The notes below the pieces were generated by a model. The model was given only the letters and a program-made list of their open reading frames with translations. It made no database searches and was not told the DNA's origin. 64,000 nt of DNA from assembly GCF_900113035.1 (NCBI RefSeq), contig NZ_FONX01000012.1, positions 62,001 to 126,000 of the forward strand, given 5' to 3'. Below are positions 30,057 to 38,372 of this stretch, one piece after another (position 1 is the stretch's first letter; each line of letters opens with the position of its first letter). A program made the translations under genes and the position numbers. The DNA comes from Paracidovorax wautersii. GTDB lineage: Bacteria; Pseudomonadota; Gammaproteobacteria; Burkholderiales; Burkholderiaceae_C.

Positions 30057-30530
30057 GGCCGTGGCGGCCTCGCCCTTGGCCTCGTCGTAGGTCTGCAGGT
30101 AGTCCCGTGCCAGGCTGCGCTTCTGCCCTTCTGTCAGCAGCTTGCCGGCGACCTGGAAGAAGCGGTGCTCTTCCTCCTTGAGATGGTGCAGCACCTTGTC
30201 GCCCAGCTTGCTGGCGATGGCCAGCCATGCGGGGCTGGACGGATCGGCGGCTTCCAGATCTTCCACCAGTTCGTCGAGCGCATGGTGCTCGGCGATGGCG
30301 TGGCGCGAGAGGTCGATGCCCCCGTCGTGCTCCATCAGCAGCCGGTAGAAATGGCGGTCTTCGGCCAGCTCGTGCGCGGCCAGCTCACGCTTGAGCTGCC
30401 CGAAAAGCGCCTGCCGCTCGGGCGTGTCGCCATGCGTTTCTCGCACCTGGCGGACCAGATTGCGCTGGATCTCATGGCTTTCGCGCAGCGCCTCGAAGAT
30501 GTTGGTGGCCGCAGCGCCTGGCGTGCTCAT
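30054..30530 (-). CDS. Hemerythrin HHE domain protein
   Basis: A 158-aa all-helical protein with the iron-ligand pattern of the hemerythrin-like family: His19 (RESHEIQR), His53 and Glu57 (AAHELAEDRHFY), His82/His83 (AEHHALDE) and HHLKEEEH (115-122). Such proteins bind a di-iron centre and are linked to oxygen or oxidative and nitrosative stress. The last signal before the stop is a plain helix. It lies 10 bp downstream of the small membrane protein gene. Confidence 0.88.
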   Translation of the reverse strand: MSTPGAAATNIFEALRESHEIQRNLVRQVRETHGDTPERQALFGQLKRELAAHELAEDRHFYRLLMEHDGGIDLSRHAIAEHHALDELVEDLEAADPSSPAWLAIASKLGDKVLHHLKEEEHRFFQVAGKLLTEGQKRSLARDYLQTYDEAKGEAATA

Positions 30531-30540
30531 GCCGCGGGCC

Positions 30541-30726
30541 TTACTTCAGCACCTTGCGGGCGGCGCCGACGCCGATCACGGCCAGCACCACGAATACGAT
30601 CGCCAGCACCAGGAACAGGACGAACAGCACCTTGGCGATACCTGCGGCACCGGCTGCCACGCCCGTGAAGCCCAGCGCGCCGGCCACGAGGGAGATGAGG
30701 GCGAAGATGATGGCGTACTTGAGCAT
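30541..30726 (-). CDS. DUF1328 small membrane protein
   Basis: A 61-aa protein of two membrane segments ([20 protein letters not shown] and a long hydrophobic stretch at 33-55) typical of the DUF1328/YtjA family, often induced by stress. The function is unknown. It is co-directional with the hemerythrin gene and probably forms an operon with it. Confidence 0.87.
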   Translation of the reverse strand: MLKYAIIFALISLVAGALGFTGVAAGAAGIAKVLFVLFLVLAIVFVVLAVIGVGAARKVLK

Positions 30727-30878
30727 GATGGGTTCCTCCTGAATGGAATGGGGCGGCACGGACAGCCTGTGCCGGTGGACCAACGATAGGCGCGCGGGCT
30801 CGATGCTGCCGTCGGCGCACGCGGGGAGCGCGCGTAGGAGCGGAGCCACGCCGCAGGGGCGCTTGCTCGCTCACTTCA

Positions 30879-31505
30879 TCAACGCACCGCATGCACGGCG
30901 ATGCCCGCGGCGATCGCCAGCAGCACGTCCCCGGTGCCGCGCTCGATCCAGCGCAGGCGCCGTGCGAACCGCCGCACCACCGCGGGATGGCCCGCCGCTG
31001 CCGCCACCAGCAGATCCCAGCCCAGCACGGCGCTCACCATCCATGCACCGTACAGCGCCTGCACGCCGCGCGGGACGCCGGCCAGCAGCGTGAACAGGCT
31101 GGCGTAGAACAGCGCGTTCTTCGGGTTCAGCAGGCCGCTGGCCAGCCCCATGCGCATGGCCCGCGCCCAGCCCGGGGCCGGCGCCGCTGCCGCGGCCGGC
31201 GCGGCGCCATCGAGTGCGATCGGCGTGCCCGGAGAGCGCAGCAGGCACCAGCCCAGCCAGGCCAGGTAGCCGCAGCCACCCCACTGCAGCGCTGCATAGG
31301 CGGTAGTGCCCGGCCGCACGGCGGCCACGCCTGTCCAGGCGAGGGCGATGAAGAGCCCGTTGGCGAGCGCCACGCCCGTGCACACGCCGGCCGCGCGCCG
31401 CCAGCCGTATAGCAGGGCAGTGCGCACGATGAGGAAGAAGTCCGGCCCGGGGCTGAGCAGGGCGAGAAAGTGGGCGCCGGCCACGAGGAGAAAGGTGTCG
31501 AGCAA
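30879..31505 (-). CDS. LysE/RhtB-family amino-acid exporter
   Basis: The 208-aa membrane protein has the family start (LLDTFLLVAGAHFLALLSPGPDF) with the SPGPD motif, and GLASGLLNPKNALFYASLF with the NPK. It exports amino acids or related compounds. The start is uncertain: I use TTG 31505, with AGG nine bases away, because it gives the family length; a further open stretch upstream to 31595 lacks homology-like character. The AraC-type gene upstream probably controls it. Confidence 0.83.
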   Translation of the reverse strand: MLDTFLLVAGAHFLALLSPGPDFFLIVRTALLYGWRRAAGVCTGVALANGLFIALAWTGVAAVRPGTTAYAALQWGGCGYLAWLGWCLLRSPGTPIALDGAAPAAAAAPAPGWARAMRMGLASGLLNPKNALFYASLFTLLAGVPRGVQALYGAWMVSAVLGWDLLVAAAAGHPAVVRRFARRLRWIERGTGDVLLAIAAGIAVHAVR

Positions 31506-31670
31506 AGCAGTGCCTGGAACGTTGCGCGCAGCCGGGTGCCGCGCTGCGTGCAGTCTGGCGGGGGGCGTTCGGCCTGTATTGGAAAAAAAGGACACGCGCT
31601 GCGGCGGCCGGGGCAGCGCTCCAGGGTGGGCCCACGGCCAGCCACCTATCGAGGGCCGATCGCCCGTACG

Positions 31671-32492
31671 TCAGCGCCGGTAGTCGCCCGGCGTCGCCGC
31701 CACGTGCTGCCGGAAGGTGTGGTGGAAGTGGCTCTGGTCGTAGAAGCCCAGGCCGTGCGCGACGTCGGCAGGCGCATTCCCGGCGCGCAGCTGCGCCCTG
31801 GCGGCGTTCACGCGCAGGTCGAGCTGGTAGGCATGCGGCGTCAGCCCCGTGGCTGCCTTGAAGGCGCGCACCAGGGCGCGGGGCGAGAGGCCCACGGCCT
31901 GCGCGAGTGCGGGCAGCGGCCACGCGCGGGCGGGGTCGCCCTGCAGCAGCGCCTGCGCGCGGGCCACGGCTGTGGCGCCGCTGCTTTGCGGCTCCAGCAG
32001 CAACGCGTCGCCGCACCGCCAGGAGCCGCCGGTGACGAAGCGCGCCAGCGAGGCTGCCTTGTCCACGGCGGATGCGTCCGAGAAAAGCCGCTGGTTGAGG
32101 GCGTCGAACGCCTGGTAGGCGGCCGCATCGTGCAGCACGAGCGCGTGGCGCGGCCAGGGCGGAAATCCGGCCGCAGCGAGGGTGCGGTCCGCCCAGCCAG
32201 CGTCCAGGTGGAGCATCTGGTAGCTCCAGGCCGTGCCAGGAGCGGGGTTGCAGGCATGCGCGCAGCCGGCAGGCACGACGACCAGCGCGCTCGCCGCGAG
32301 GCGGATGCTCCGCCCCTGCGATGTGAAAACGCTCTGGCCCGCATCCACCACCCCGATGGACAGCGTGGTGTGCGTGTGCATGCGGTAGCAGGCGCGGCTG
32401 CGGACGGCCCGGCGGCTCTCGGCGAAGGGCAGTGCCGGGTCGTGCCAGAAGCCGGCGCGGGGAGCGGCTTGGGGGGAGTGAGCGTGCTGCAT
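31671..32492 (-). CDS. AraC-family transcriptional regulator
   Basis: The 273-aa protein has a cupin-like N-terminus (RMHTHTTLSIGVVDAG, VVVPAGCAHACNP) and a C-terminal double helix-turn-helix (about 195-272: LPALAQAVGLSPRALVRAF, GLGFYDQSHFHHTFRQHV). Regulators of this type with a LysE exporter gene beside them are common and likely sense the exported compound. It is co-directional with the exporter gene, 165 bp upstream. Confidence 0.85.
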   Translation of the reverse strand: MQHAHSPQAAPRAGFWHDPALPFAESRRAVRSRACYRMHTHTTLSIGVVDAGQSVFTSQGRSIRLAASALVVVPAGCAHACNPAPGTAWSYQMLHLDAGWADRTLAAAGFPPWPRHALVLHDAAAYQAFDALNQRLFSDASAVDKAASLARFVTGGSWRCGDALLLEPQSSGATAVARAQALLQGDPARAWPLPALAQAVGLSPRALVRAFKAATGLTPHAYQLDLRVNAARAQLRAGNAPADVAHGLGFYDQSHFHHTFRQHVAATPGDYRR

Positions 32493-32550
32493 GGGGCTGG
32501 CCCTGAGGGGCTTGGCAGCTTAGCGCAGGGAGAGGAGGGCTTGTGGCTCC

Positions 32551-32568
32551 GGCACGGCCCTTCGTGCC
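32551..32568. other. Small hairpin downstream of metK
   Basis: GGCACG-GCCCTT-CGTGCC lies 60 bp after the metK stop in the metK-to-AraC gap (32493-32627). There is no U-run, so terminator function is doubtful. Confidence 0.3.
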
Positions 32569-32627
32569 TTCACATCGCTGCGCGATATGAACTTCGCCCC
32601 AAACCCCAAGGCTTGGCCTGCGGGGCC

Positions 32628-33809
32628 CTACAGCCCGGCCGCTGCGCGCAGCGCTTGGGCTTTGTCCGTCTTTTCCCAGGTGAACTCGGGTTCTTCGCGG
32701 CCGAAGTGGCCGTAGGCGGCGGTCTTTTCGTAGATCGGGCGCAGCAGGTCCAGCATCTGGATGATGCCCTTGGGGCGCAGGTCGAAGTGTTCCTGCACCA
32801 GCGCGGCGATCCTGTCGTCGGAGATCACGCCCGTGCCTTCGGTGTACACCGTCACGTTGATCGGGCGGGCCACGCCGATGGCGTAGCTCACCTGGATCTG
32901 GCACTGGCGCGCCAGGCCTGCGGCCACGATGTTCTTGGCCACGTAGCGTGCGGCGTAGGCGGCCGAGCGGTCCACCTTCGTTGGGTCCTTGCCGCTGAAG
33001 GCGCCGCCGCCGTGCGGGCAGGCACCGCCGTAGGTGTCCACGATGATCTTGCGGCCGGTGAGGCCGCAGTCGCCCTGCGGGCCGCCGATGACGAAGCGGC
33101 CGGTGGGGTTGATGAGGTACTTCGTGTCCTGCAGCCATTCCTTGGGCAGCACGGGCTTGATGATCTCCTCGATCACCGCCTCGACGAAGCTGGCCTTCAT
33201 CTTGGTGGCCGTCTCGGACTGGTCGGGATGGTGCTGGGTGGAGAGCACCACGGTGTCGATGCTGTGGGGTTTGCCGTCCACGTAGCGCATCGTGACCTGG
33301 CTCTTGGCGTCGGGGCGCAGGAAGGGCAGGCGGCCGTCCTTGCGCAGCTGGGCCTGGCGTTCGACCAGGCGGTGCGCGTAGTAGATGGGCGCGGGCATCA
33401 GCTCGGGCGTCTCGTCGCAGGCGTAGCCGAACATCAGGCCCTGGTCGCCGGCGCCGGTGTTCAGGTGGTCGTCGCTGGCGCGGTCCACTCCCTGGGCGAT
33501 GTCGTTGGACTGCTTGTCGTAGGCCACCAGCACGGCGCAGCCCTTGTAGTCGATGCCGTAGTCGGTGTTGTCGTAGCCGATGCGCTTGATGGTGTCGCGC
33601 GCCACCTGGATGTAATCGACGTGCGCGTTAGTGGTGATCTCGCCAGCCAGCACGACCAGGCCGGTGTTGGTCAGCGTTTCGGCTGCCACGCGGCTCAGGG
33701 GGTCTTGCGTGAAGATCGCGTCGAGGATGGCATCCGAGATCTGATCGGCCACCTTGTCGGGATGGCCCTCGGACACGGACTCGGATGTGAAGAGGAAATC
33801 GTTCGCCAT
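32628..33809 (-). CDS. metK: S-adenosylmethionine synthetase
   Basis: The 393-aa enzyme makes S-adenosylmethionine from methionine and ATP. Motifs: [13 protein letters not shown] at the start, [12 protein letters not shown], and [19 protein letters not shown], with full family length. ATG 33809 has GGAG nine bases upstream. The 5' leader forms a compact multi-helix structure described separately. Divergent acyltransferase genes start 133 bp away. Confidence 0.99.
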   Translation of the reverse strand: MANDFLFTSESVSEGHPDKVADQISDAILDAIFTQDPLSRVAAETLTNTGLVVLAGEITTNAHVDYIQVARDTIKRIGYDNTDYGIDYKGCAVLVAYDKQSNDIAQGVDRASDDHLNTGAGDQGLMFGYACDETPELMPAPIYYAHRLVERQAQLRKDGRLPFLRPDAKSQVTMRYVDGKPHSIDTVVLSTQHHPDQSETATKMKASFVEAVIEEIIKPVLPKEWLQDTKYLINPTGRFVIGGPQGDCGLTGRKIIVDTYGGACPHGGGAFSGKDPTKVDRSAAYAARYVAKNIVAAGLARQCQIQVSYAIGVARPINVTVYTEGTGVISDDRIAALVQEHFDLRPKGIIQMLDLLRPIYEKTAAYGHFGREEPEFTWEKTDKAQALRAAAGL

Positions 33810-33818
33810 TTGAATAAA

Positions 33819-33910
33819 CTCCGGTACTTGCAGCTTTTTTGGGCGTTGGCCCTCAGCTCGGAAGCTTTGGCGAACGCTTTAGCAGATTTTTTTTACGTCG
33901 CCCTGCAAGT
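33819..33910 (-). ncRNA. Structured metK 5' leader, candidate cis-regulatory RNA
   Basis: Read on the metK strand: P1 pairs ACUUGCAG (33910-33903) with CUGCAAGU (33833-33826). P2 pairs GGCGACG (33902-33896) with CGUUCGCC (33876-33869), one bulge. P3 is AGCU-UCCG-AGCU (33866-33855), a UNCG-type loop. P4 is GGGC-CAAC-GCCC (33852-33841). Linkers are 0, 2, 2 and 7 nt, so the helices form a four-way junction. The P3 loop UUCCG (33863-33859) is complementary to the ribosome binding site CGGAG (33823-33819), with one G-U. The layout suggests translational control of metK, perhaps by S-adenosylmethionine. It does not match the SAM or SAH riboswitch consensus I know; function is inferred. Confidence 0.6.
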
Positions 33911-33942
33911 TGCTCATTTAAGTCAGCGACCGGGCCATTCTA

Positions 33943-34833
33943 GTGCCATCCTTGTTCCGTTCCCTCTTTCATGGTCTCGCGGCGCTGCCCCTGCGCTGGT
34001 CGCATGCGCTCGGCGCCGCCCTTGGCTGGGTGGTGTTCGCCTGCTCGCCCGCCTACCGCCGCCGCTTCATCGACAACGCCCGCCACGCCGGCTATGCCTT
34101 CGCCGATGTGGCCGCTGCCGTGGGCCACGCGGGCCGCATGGTGGCCGAGATGCCGCGCCTGTGGCTGCAGGCCGGATCGCCGCCGGTGCGGATGGTCAAC
34201 GCCGAATGCGTGGAGCGCGCCTGGGAGCGCGGGCGCGGCATCGTCTTCCTCACGCCGCACCTGGGCTGCTTCGAGCTGTCGGTGCAGGCCGCGGCCGTGC
34301 GCTGGGGCGCCGAGCGCGGGCCGATCACCATCCTCTACCGCCCGGCGCGCCAGCCCTGGCTGGCCGAGATCATGCAGACGGCGCGCAACCGCCCCGGCAT
34401 CAGCGCCGTGCCCACCACGCTGCAGGGCGTGCGCCAGATGATCAAGGCGCTGCGCCGCGGCGAAGCCGTGGGCCTGCTGCCCGACCAGGTGCCGCCGCAA
34501 GGCCAGGGCGTCTGGTCGCCTTTCTTCGGCCGCGAGGCCTACACCATGACCCTGGCCGCCCGGCTGGCGCAGCAGACCGGCGCCGCCGTGGTGCTGGCGC
34601 GCTGCGAGCGCGAGCCGCGCGGCCGTGGCTATGTTTTGCATCTGGAGGATTTGCTCGTGACCCTGGCCCCCGAACTCGACGCTGCCGTGCTGCAGATCAA
34701 CCAGGCGATGGAGCACGTCATCCGCCAGTGCCCGCAGCAGTACCTCTGGGGCTATGCCCGCTACAAGCACCCGCGCGGCGAGGCTGCGGCCGGGCCGGCC
34801 GCGGTGGCCGCCGCCGCGGAGGCGGGCCGATGA
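33943..34833 (+). CDS. htrB: Lipid A biosynthesis acyltransferase (LpxL/HtrB family), first copy
   Basis: The 296-aa protein has an N-terminal membrane anchor and the catalytic HX4E motif (His106-Glu111 in TPHLGCFE). LpxL-family enzymes add a secondary acyl chain to lipid A. The start is GTG 33943 without a strong ribosome binding site. It overlaps the second copy by four bases; the pair beside metK is the usual arrangement in this family of bacteria. Confidence 0.88.
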   Translation: MPSLFRSLFHGLAALPLRWSHALGAALGWVVFACSPAYRRRFIDNARHAGYAFADVAAAVGHAGRMVAEMPRLWLQAGSPPVRMVNAECVERAWERGRGIVFLTPHLGCFELSVQAAAVRWGAERGPITILYRPARQPWLAEIMQTARNRPGISAVPTTLQGVRQMIKALRRGEAVGLLPDQVPPQGQGVWSPFFGREAYTMTLAARLAQQTGAAVVLARCEREPRGRGYVLHLEDLLVTLAPELDAAVLQINQAMEHVIRQCPQQYLWGYARYKHPRGEAAAGPAAVAAAAEAGR

Positions 34834-35699
34834 TGGCGCGTGCCGGCATCTGGCTCCTGGGCCTGCTGGGCCGCCTGCCGCTGCCCGTGCTGCGCGCCCT
34901 GGGCGCGTGGCTGGGGCGGATGCTGTTCGTGCTCGCCGTGCCGCGCCGCCGGGTGGCGCTGCGCAATCTGGCGCTGTGCTTTCCCGACGTGCCCGCCGCG
35001 CAGCGCCGCGCCTGGGCGCGCCAGTCGTTCGAGGTGTTCTGCCAGACCTTCCTGGACCGGGGCTGGCTCTGGGCCGGCTCCGAGGCGCTGGTGCGCAGCC
35101 GCGTGAAGCTCGTCGGCGCGCTGCACGAGCTGGAGGGCGACACGCCCACCATCGTCTTCGCGCCGCACTTCTACAGCATGGATGCGGGCGGCCTGGCGCT
35201 GCCGCTGAACACGCAGCGCGAGTTCACCTCCATCTTCGCCACGCACCCCGACCCGGTGCAGGACGCGTGGTTCATGGCCGGGCGCCAGCGCTTCGGCAAC
35301 GTGCGCATGCTCAACCGCGCCGACGGGGTCAAGCCCATCATCTCGTGCCTGCGCAAGGGCGGGCTGCTCTACCTGCTGCCCGACATGGACTATGGCCCCA
35401 CCGACTCGGTGTTCGTGCCCTTCTTCGCCGTGCCGCAGGTGGCGACCATTCCCTCGCTCTCGCGCTTCGCCCGCCTCGGCCGGGCCAAGGTCGTGGCCCT
35501 CTACAGCCGCATGACGCCCGAGGGCTACGTGGCCGAGCTGACGCCCGCGTGGGAGCACTTCCCCACCGACGACGCGGTGGCCGACACGGCCCGCATGAAC
35601 CGCGAGCTGGAAGCAGCCATCATGACCATGCCCAGCCAGTACTACTGGGTGCATCGCCGCTTCAAGACGCGGCCCGAGGGCGAGCCCTCGGTGTATTGA
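34830..35699 (+). CDS. Lipid A biosynthesis acyltransferase (LpxL/LpxM family), second copy
   Basis: A 289-aa paralogue with the variant motif HX4D (His113-Asp118 in APHFYSMD), which also occurs in the family. It would attach the other secondary acyl chain. The ATG overlaps the stop of the first copy (ATGA), so translation should be coupled. Sequences differ enough that the copies probably differ in acceptor position. Confidence 0.88.
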   Translation: MMARAGIWLLGLLGRLPLPVLRALGAWLGRMLFVLAVPRRRVALRNLALCFPDVPAAQRRAWARQSFEVFCQTFLDRGWLWAGSEALVRSRVKLVGALHELEGDTPTIVFAPHFYSMDAGGLALPLNTQREFTSIFATHPDPVQDAWFMAGRQRFGNVRMLNRADGVKPIISCLRKGGLLYLLPDMDYGPTDSVFVPFFAVPQVATIPSLSRFARLGRAKVVALYSRMTPEGYVAELTPAWEHFPTDDAVADTARMNRELEAAIMTMPSQYYWVHRRFKTRPEGEPSVY

Positions 35700-35712
35700 T
35701 CGAAATGCCCGG

Positions 35713-35755
35713 CAGCGCTTGATCTGCGTGGGTATGGTGCTATTGTTTATGTAGC
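35713..35755 (+). repeat. Short palindromic repeat, copy D
   Basis: CAGCGCTTGAT (35713-35723), a GCGTGGGTATG-like middle, and the hairpin GCTAT-TGTTTAT-GTAGC (35739-35755). It lies 14 bp after the second acyltransferase and overlaps the end of the hydrolase gene, supplying its stop codon. Confidence 0.65.
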
Positions 35756-36679
35756 GTCTGCGCGGCCTGGCGGGCGCGCCAGCAGGCCGGCCAGCGCGTC
35801 GGCCACCGCCTCGGGCTGTTCATGCACCACCCAGTGCGATGCGGCCGGCAGCCGCTGCACGCTCAGGTCGCGTACCCAGTCCTGGAGCCCGTCCAGCAGG
35901 CCGGGCAGCAGCGCCGGGTCGTTCATGCCCCAGAGCACCTGGGTGGGCACGGCCACGCCCAGCATCTCCGGCGGCAGCTGCACCGCGGCAGCGCCCGGGT
36001 CTCCTGCATGGGGCGGGCGCAGCGGGCTCGCGCGGTAGTAGTTGCAGGGGCCCGTCAGGCCCTGGCGCCACTGGGCGCGGTATTGCTCGCGCAGCGCGGG
36101 CGTGAGCCAGCCGGGCGCGCTGCCGTCCCGCGTATCGAAGAAGCCGAAGAGGCGCCGGAAGTCGTCCTCGGCCAAGAGCGCCTCGGCGTCGGGCCGGCAG
36201 AGAAAGTGCATGTATTCGCTGGCCGCCTGCTGCGCGGGGTTCTGCTGCAGCTCGCGCACGAAGGCGCCGGGGTGGGGCGAATTCACGATCAGCAGGCGTT
36301 CGAGCAGATCGGGCCGCTGGTTGGCCACGTTCCAGGCCACGGCGCCGCCCCAGTCGTGGGCGACGAGCGCGGCCAGCGGCCGGCCCGGGCCGCATTCGGC
36401 GGCGATGAGGGCCGTCACGTCCTGCACCAGATGGCGGGCGCGGTAGGCCTCGGGCGCGCTCGGGCTGCTGGAGGGCGCGAAGCCGCGCAGGCTGGGCGCC
36501 ACGCAGCGGAAGCCGCCGTGCGCGGGCTGCGAGAAATGCGCCAGCAGGCCGTCCCAGATGAAGGCGCCTTCGGGAAAGCCGTGCAAGAAGAGCAGCACCG
36601 GCCGGCCCTGCGCGCCGCTCGCGCGGCAGTGCAGGGTGATGCCGTGCGGCAGGATGTGCTCCAGGGTCTCGATCGTCAT
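35747..36679 (-). CDS. Alpha/beta hydrolase (epoxide hydrolase / haloalkane dehalogenase-like)
   Basis: A 310-aa alpha/beta-fold hydrolase. HGFPE (oxyanion hole) and AHDWGGA with the nucleophile Asp are typical of epoxide hydrolases and dehalogenases; the catalytic His is in SHWVVHE near the end. A cap domain occupies about 140-230. Substrate unknown. The last codons and stop (RADAT-stop) come from repeat copy D. Confidence 0.85.
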   Translation of the reverse strand: MTIETLEHILPHGITLHCRASGAQGRPVLLFLHGFPEGAFIWDGLLAHFSQPAHGGFRCVAPSLRGFAPSSSPSAPEAYRARHLVQDVTALIAAECGPGRPLAALVAHDWGGAVAWNVANQRPDLLERLLIVNSPHPGAFVRELQQNPAQQAASEYMHFLCRPDAEALLAEDDFRRLFGFFDTRDGSAPGWLTPALREQYRAQWRQGLTGPCNYYRASPLRPPHAGDPGAAAVQLPPEMLGVAVPTQVLWGMNDPALLPGLLDGLQDWVRDLSVQRLPAASHWVVHEQPEAVADALAGLLARPPGRADAT

Positions 36680-36683
36680 GCTG

Positions 36684-36730
36684 CGCTACGCTTTCCAGAG
36701 CGGCTCGCGCAGGAGGATCAAGCGCTGCAG
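36684..36730 (-). repeat. Short palindromic repeat, copy E (degenerate)
   Basis: The minus strand reads CTGCAGCGCTTGATC, then CTCCTGCGC, then a worn hairpin ending in GTAGC. It fills the gap between the hydrolase start and the engB stop. Confidence 0.45.
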
Positions 36731-36731
36731 C

Positions 36732-37487
36732 TCAATTTGGTTCGGAAGGTTCGATGGGGGCGGAGGGCTCGCCCGCCTCGGCGCCCTCGGCAGGAGCCTC
36801 GGCCGGTGCGGCCCCGCCCACCGGATGCGACCACTGCCAGAGCAGCTGGGCCACCTCGTCCACGCCCTGCTTCTTCAGGGCGGAGAACATCTTCACCTCG
36901 CCGCCGCCGGCCTGCAGTCGCGTGATGGACAGCACCTTGGCCTGCTCGGCGCGGGTCAGCTTGTCGGCCTTGGTCAGCAGCACCAGGAACTTCAGGCCGT
37001 CTTCGACGCGCGGGCGCACGGCTTCGAGCAGGGCTTCGTCCAGCTCGGTCAGGCCCAGGCGCGGATCGCACAGCAGCACGATGCCCGTGAGGCCCTGGCG
37101 CGAGCGCAGGTAGTTCACCATCACCTGCTGCCAGCGCTGCTTGTCCGAGCGCGACACGGCCGCATAGCCGTAGCCGGGCAGGTCGGCCAGCACCGCGTCG
37201 GTCACGCCCTGCTTGCCTAAAGCGAAGAGGTTGATGTGCTGCGTGCGGCCGGGCTTCTTGGAGGCGAAGGCCAGCTGCTTTTGCTGCGTGAGCGTGTTGA
37301 TGCAGGTGGACTTGCCGGCGTTGGAGCGGCCGACGAAGGCGATCTCGGGCACGGTGATGTCGGGCAGGTGGTGCAGCTGCGCCGCCGTGGTCAGGAAACG
37401 TGCCGTGTGCATCCAGCCCATGGCGACCTTGGCGTCGGGTGCGGGCGGGAGATTGCCAGCAACTGGCGCATGTGATGTAGTCGTCAT
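36732..37487 (-). CDS. engB: Ribosome biogenesis GTP-binding protein EngB (YsxC/YihA)
   Basis: The 251-aa GTPase acts in large-subunit ribosome assembly. P-loop GRSNAGKS (53-60), switch region PGRTQ, DLPGYGYA and the TKADKL base-recognition motif are in order. The C-terminal 35 residues are an acidic Ala/Pro-rich tail (PAEAPAEGAEAGEPSAPIE) longer than in E. coli. It is divergent from the cytochrome c4 gene. Confidence 0.95.
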   Translation of the reverse strand: MTTTSHAPVAGNLPPAPDAKVAMGWMHTARFLTTAAQLHHLPDITVPEIAFVGRSNAGKSTCINTLTQQKQLAFASKKPGRTQHINLFALGKQGVTDAVLADLPGYGYAAVSRSDKQRWQQVMVNYLRSRQGLTGIVLLCDPRLGLTELDEALLEAVRPRVEDGLKFLVLLTKADKLTRAEQAKVLSITRLQAGGGEVKMFSALKKQGVDEVAQLLWQWSHPVGGAAPAEAPAEGAEAGEPSAPIEPSEPN

Positions 37488-37579
37488 AAATCGGGGTTTG
37501 AAGGGATACGGCCCAAAGGGGGGCGATTGTAGAATCGAGCGGTTTCGCGCCCCAATACCACAAAGAAGAAACCCTCGAT

Positions 37580-38212
37580 ATGAAGTTGCTTGCCCCCCTG
37601 CTGATGGCTGCCGCGATGGCAGTTTCCGCCGTTTCGGCCCAGGCTGCGGGCGAGGCGCAAAAGCCTGCGGCCAAGCCCGATCTGGTCAAGGGCGAGGCCA
37701 GCTACACGGCCGTGTGCGTGGCCTGCCACGCGGCCGACGGCAACTCCACCATCGCCGCCAATCCCAAGCTCGCGCAGCAGCACCCCGAGTATCTCGTCAA
37801 GCAGCTGCAGGAGTTCAAGTCCGGCAAGCGCGCCAACCCCGTCATGCAGGGCATGGCGTCCCTGCTGTCCGACGACGACATGCGCAACGTGTCCGCCTGG
37901 CTGGCCAGCAAGCCCGCCAAGCCCGGCTTCGCCAAGGACAAGGACCTGGTCGCCCTGGGCGAGCGCATCTACCGCGGCGGCATCGCCGACCGCAACATCG
38001 CCGCCTGCGCGGGCTGCCACAGCCCCAACGGCGCCGGCATCCCGGCCCAGTACCCGCGCCTGTCGGGCCAGCATGCCGAGTACACCGTCCAGCAGCTGAC
38101 CAGCTTCCGCGACGGCAAGCGCGGCAACAGCCTGCCCATGTCCCAGGTCGCGGCCAAGATGAACGACCGCGAGATCAAGGCCGTGGCCGACTACATCGCG
38201 GGCCTGCGTTGA
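37580..38212 (+). CDS. Diheme cytochrome c4
   Basis: The 210-aa periplasmic protein has a signal peptide (1-22, ending AQA) and two haem sites, CVACH (46-50) and CAGCH (143-147). The two halves have similar sequence, with Met ligands in PVMQGMA and SLPMSQVA. Cytochromes c4 carry electrons to terminal oxidases. Genes for its maturation (ResB, CcsA) lie directly downstream. Confidence 0.94.
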   Translation: MKLLAPLLMAAAMAVSAVSAQAAGEAQKPAAKPDLVKGEASYTAVCVACHAADGNSTIAANPKLAQQHPEYLVKQLQEFKSGKRANPVMQGMASLLSDDDMRNVSAWLASKPAKPGFAKDKDLVALGERIYRGGIADRNIAACAGCHSPNGAGIPAQYPRLSGQHAEYTVQQLTSFRDGKRGNSLPMSQVAAKMNDREIKAVADYIAGLR

Positions 38213-38282
38213 CCGGCGTCAAGCTTCAGGGTTAATCGCACTGCGGTTCGGGAACCTCCCACCCATAATCACCACCCAAGAC

Positions 38283-38321
38283 GGGCGGGCCATCTGATCT
38301 GCGCAGATGGCCCGCCCTTTT
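38283..38321 (+). terminator. Terminator between cytochrome c4 and resB
   Basis: GGGCGGGCCATCTG / CAGATGGCCCGCCC (38283-38296, 38304-38317), a perfect 14-bp stem with a 7-nt loop, is followed by TTTT. Strong rho-independent terminator. Confidence 0.93.
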
Positions 38322-38372
38322 CATTGGGGCGCCGCTGCCACGGCTGCTTCCCCCCGCCATCGCTGCCTGCCC

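Noticed and set aside
33831..33890. metK leader as another copy of the short palindromic repeat
   Set aside because: It lacks the AGCGCTTGAT block and the GCTAT hairpin, and its stems are different.
31470..33900. Plus-strand open frame running through LysE, AraC and metK into the acyltransferase genes
   Set aside because: Only the last part (34830-35699) is a real gene; the rest is antisense to well-supported genes and has no family features.
33819..33910. metK leader as a known SAM-I, SAM-II or SAH riboswitch
   Set aside because: I could not find the conserved core bases of those families, though the four-way junction recalls SAM-I. A covariance-model search would decide.
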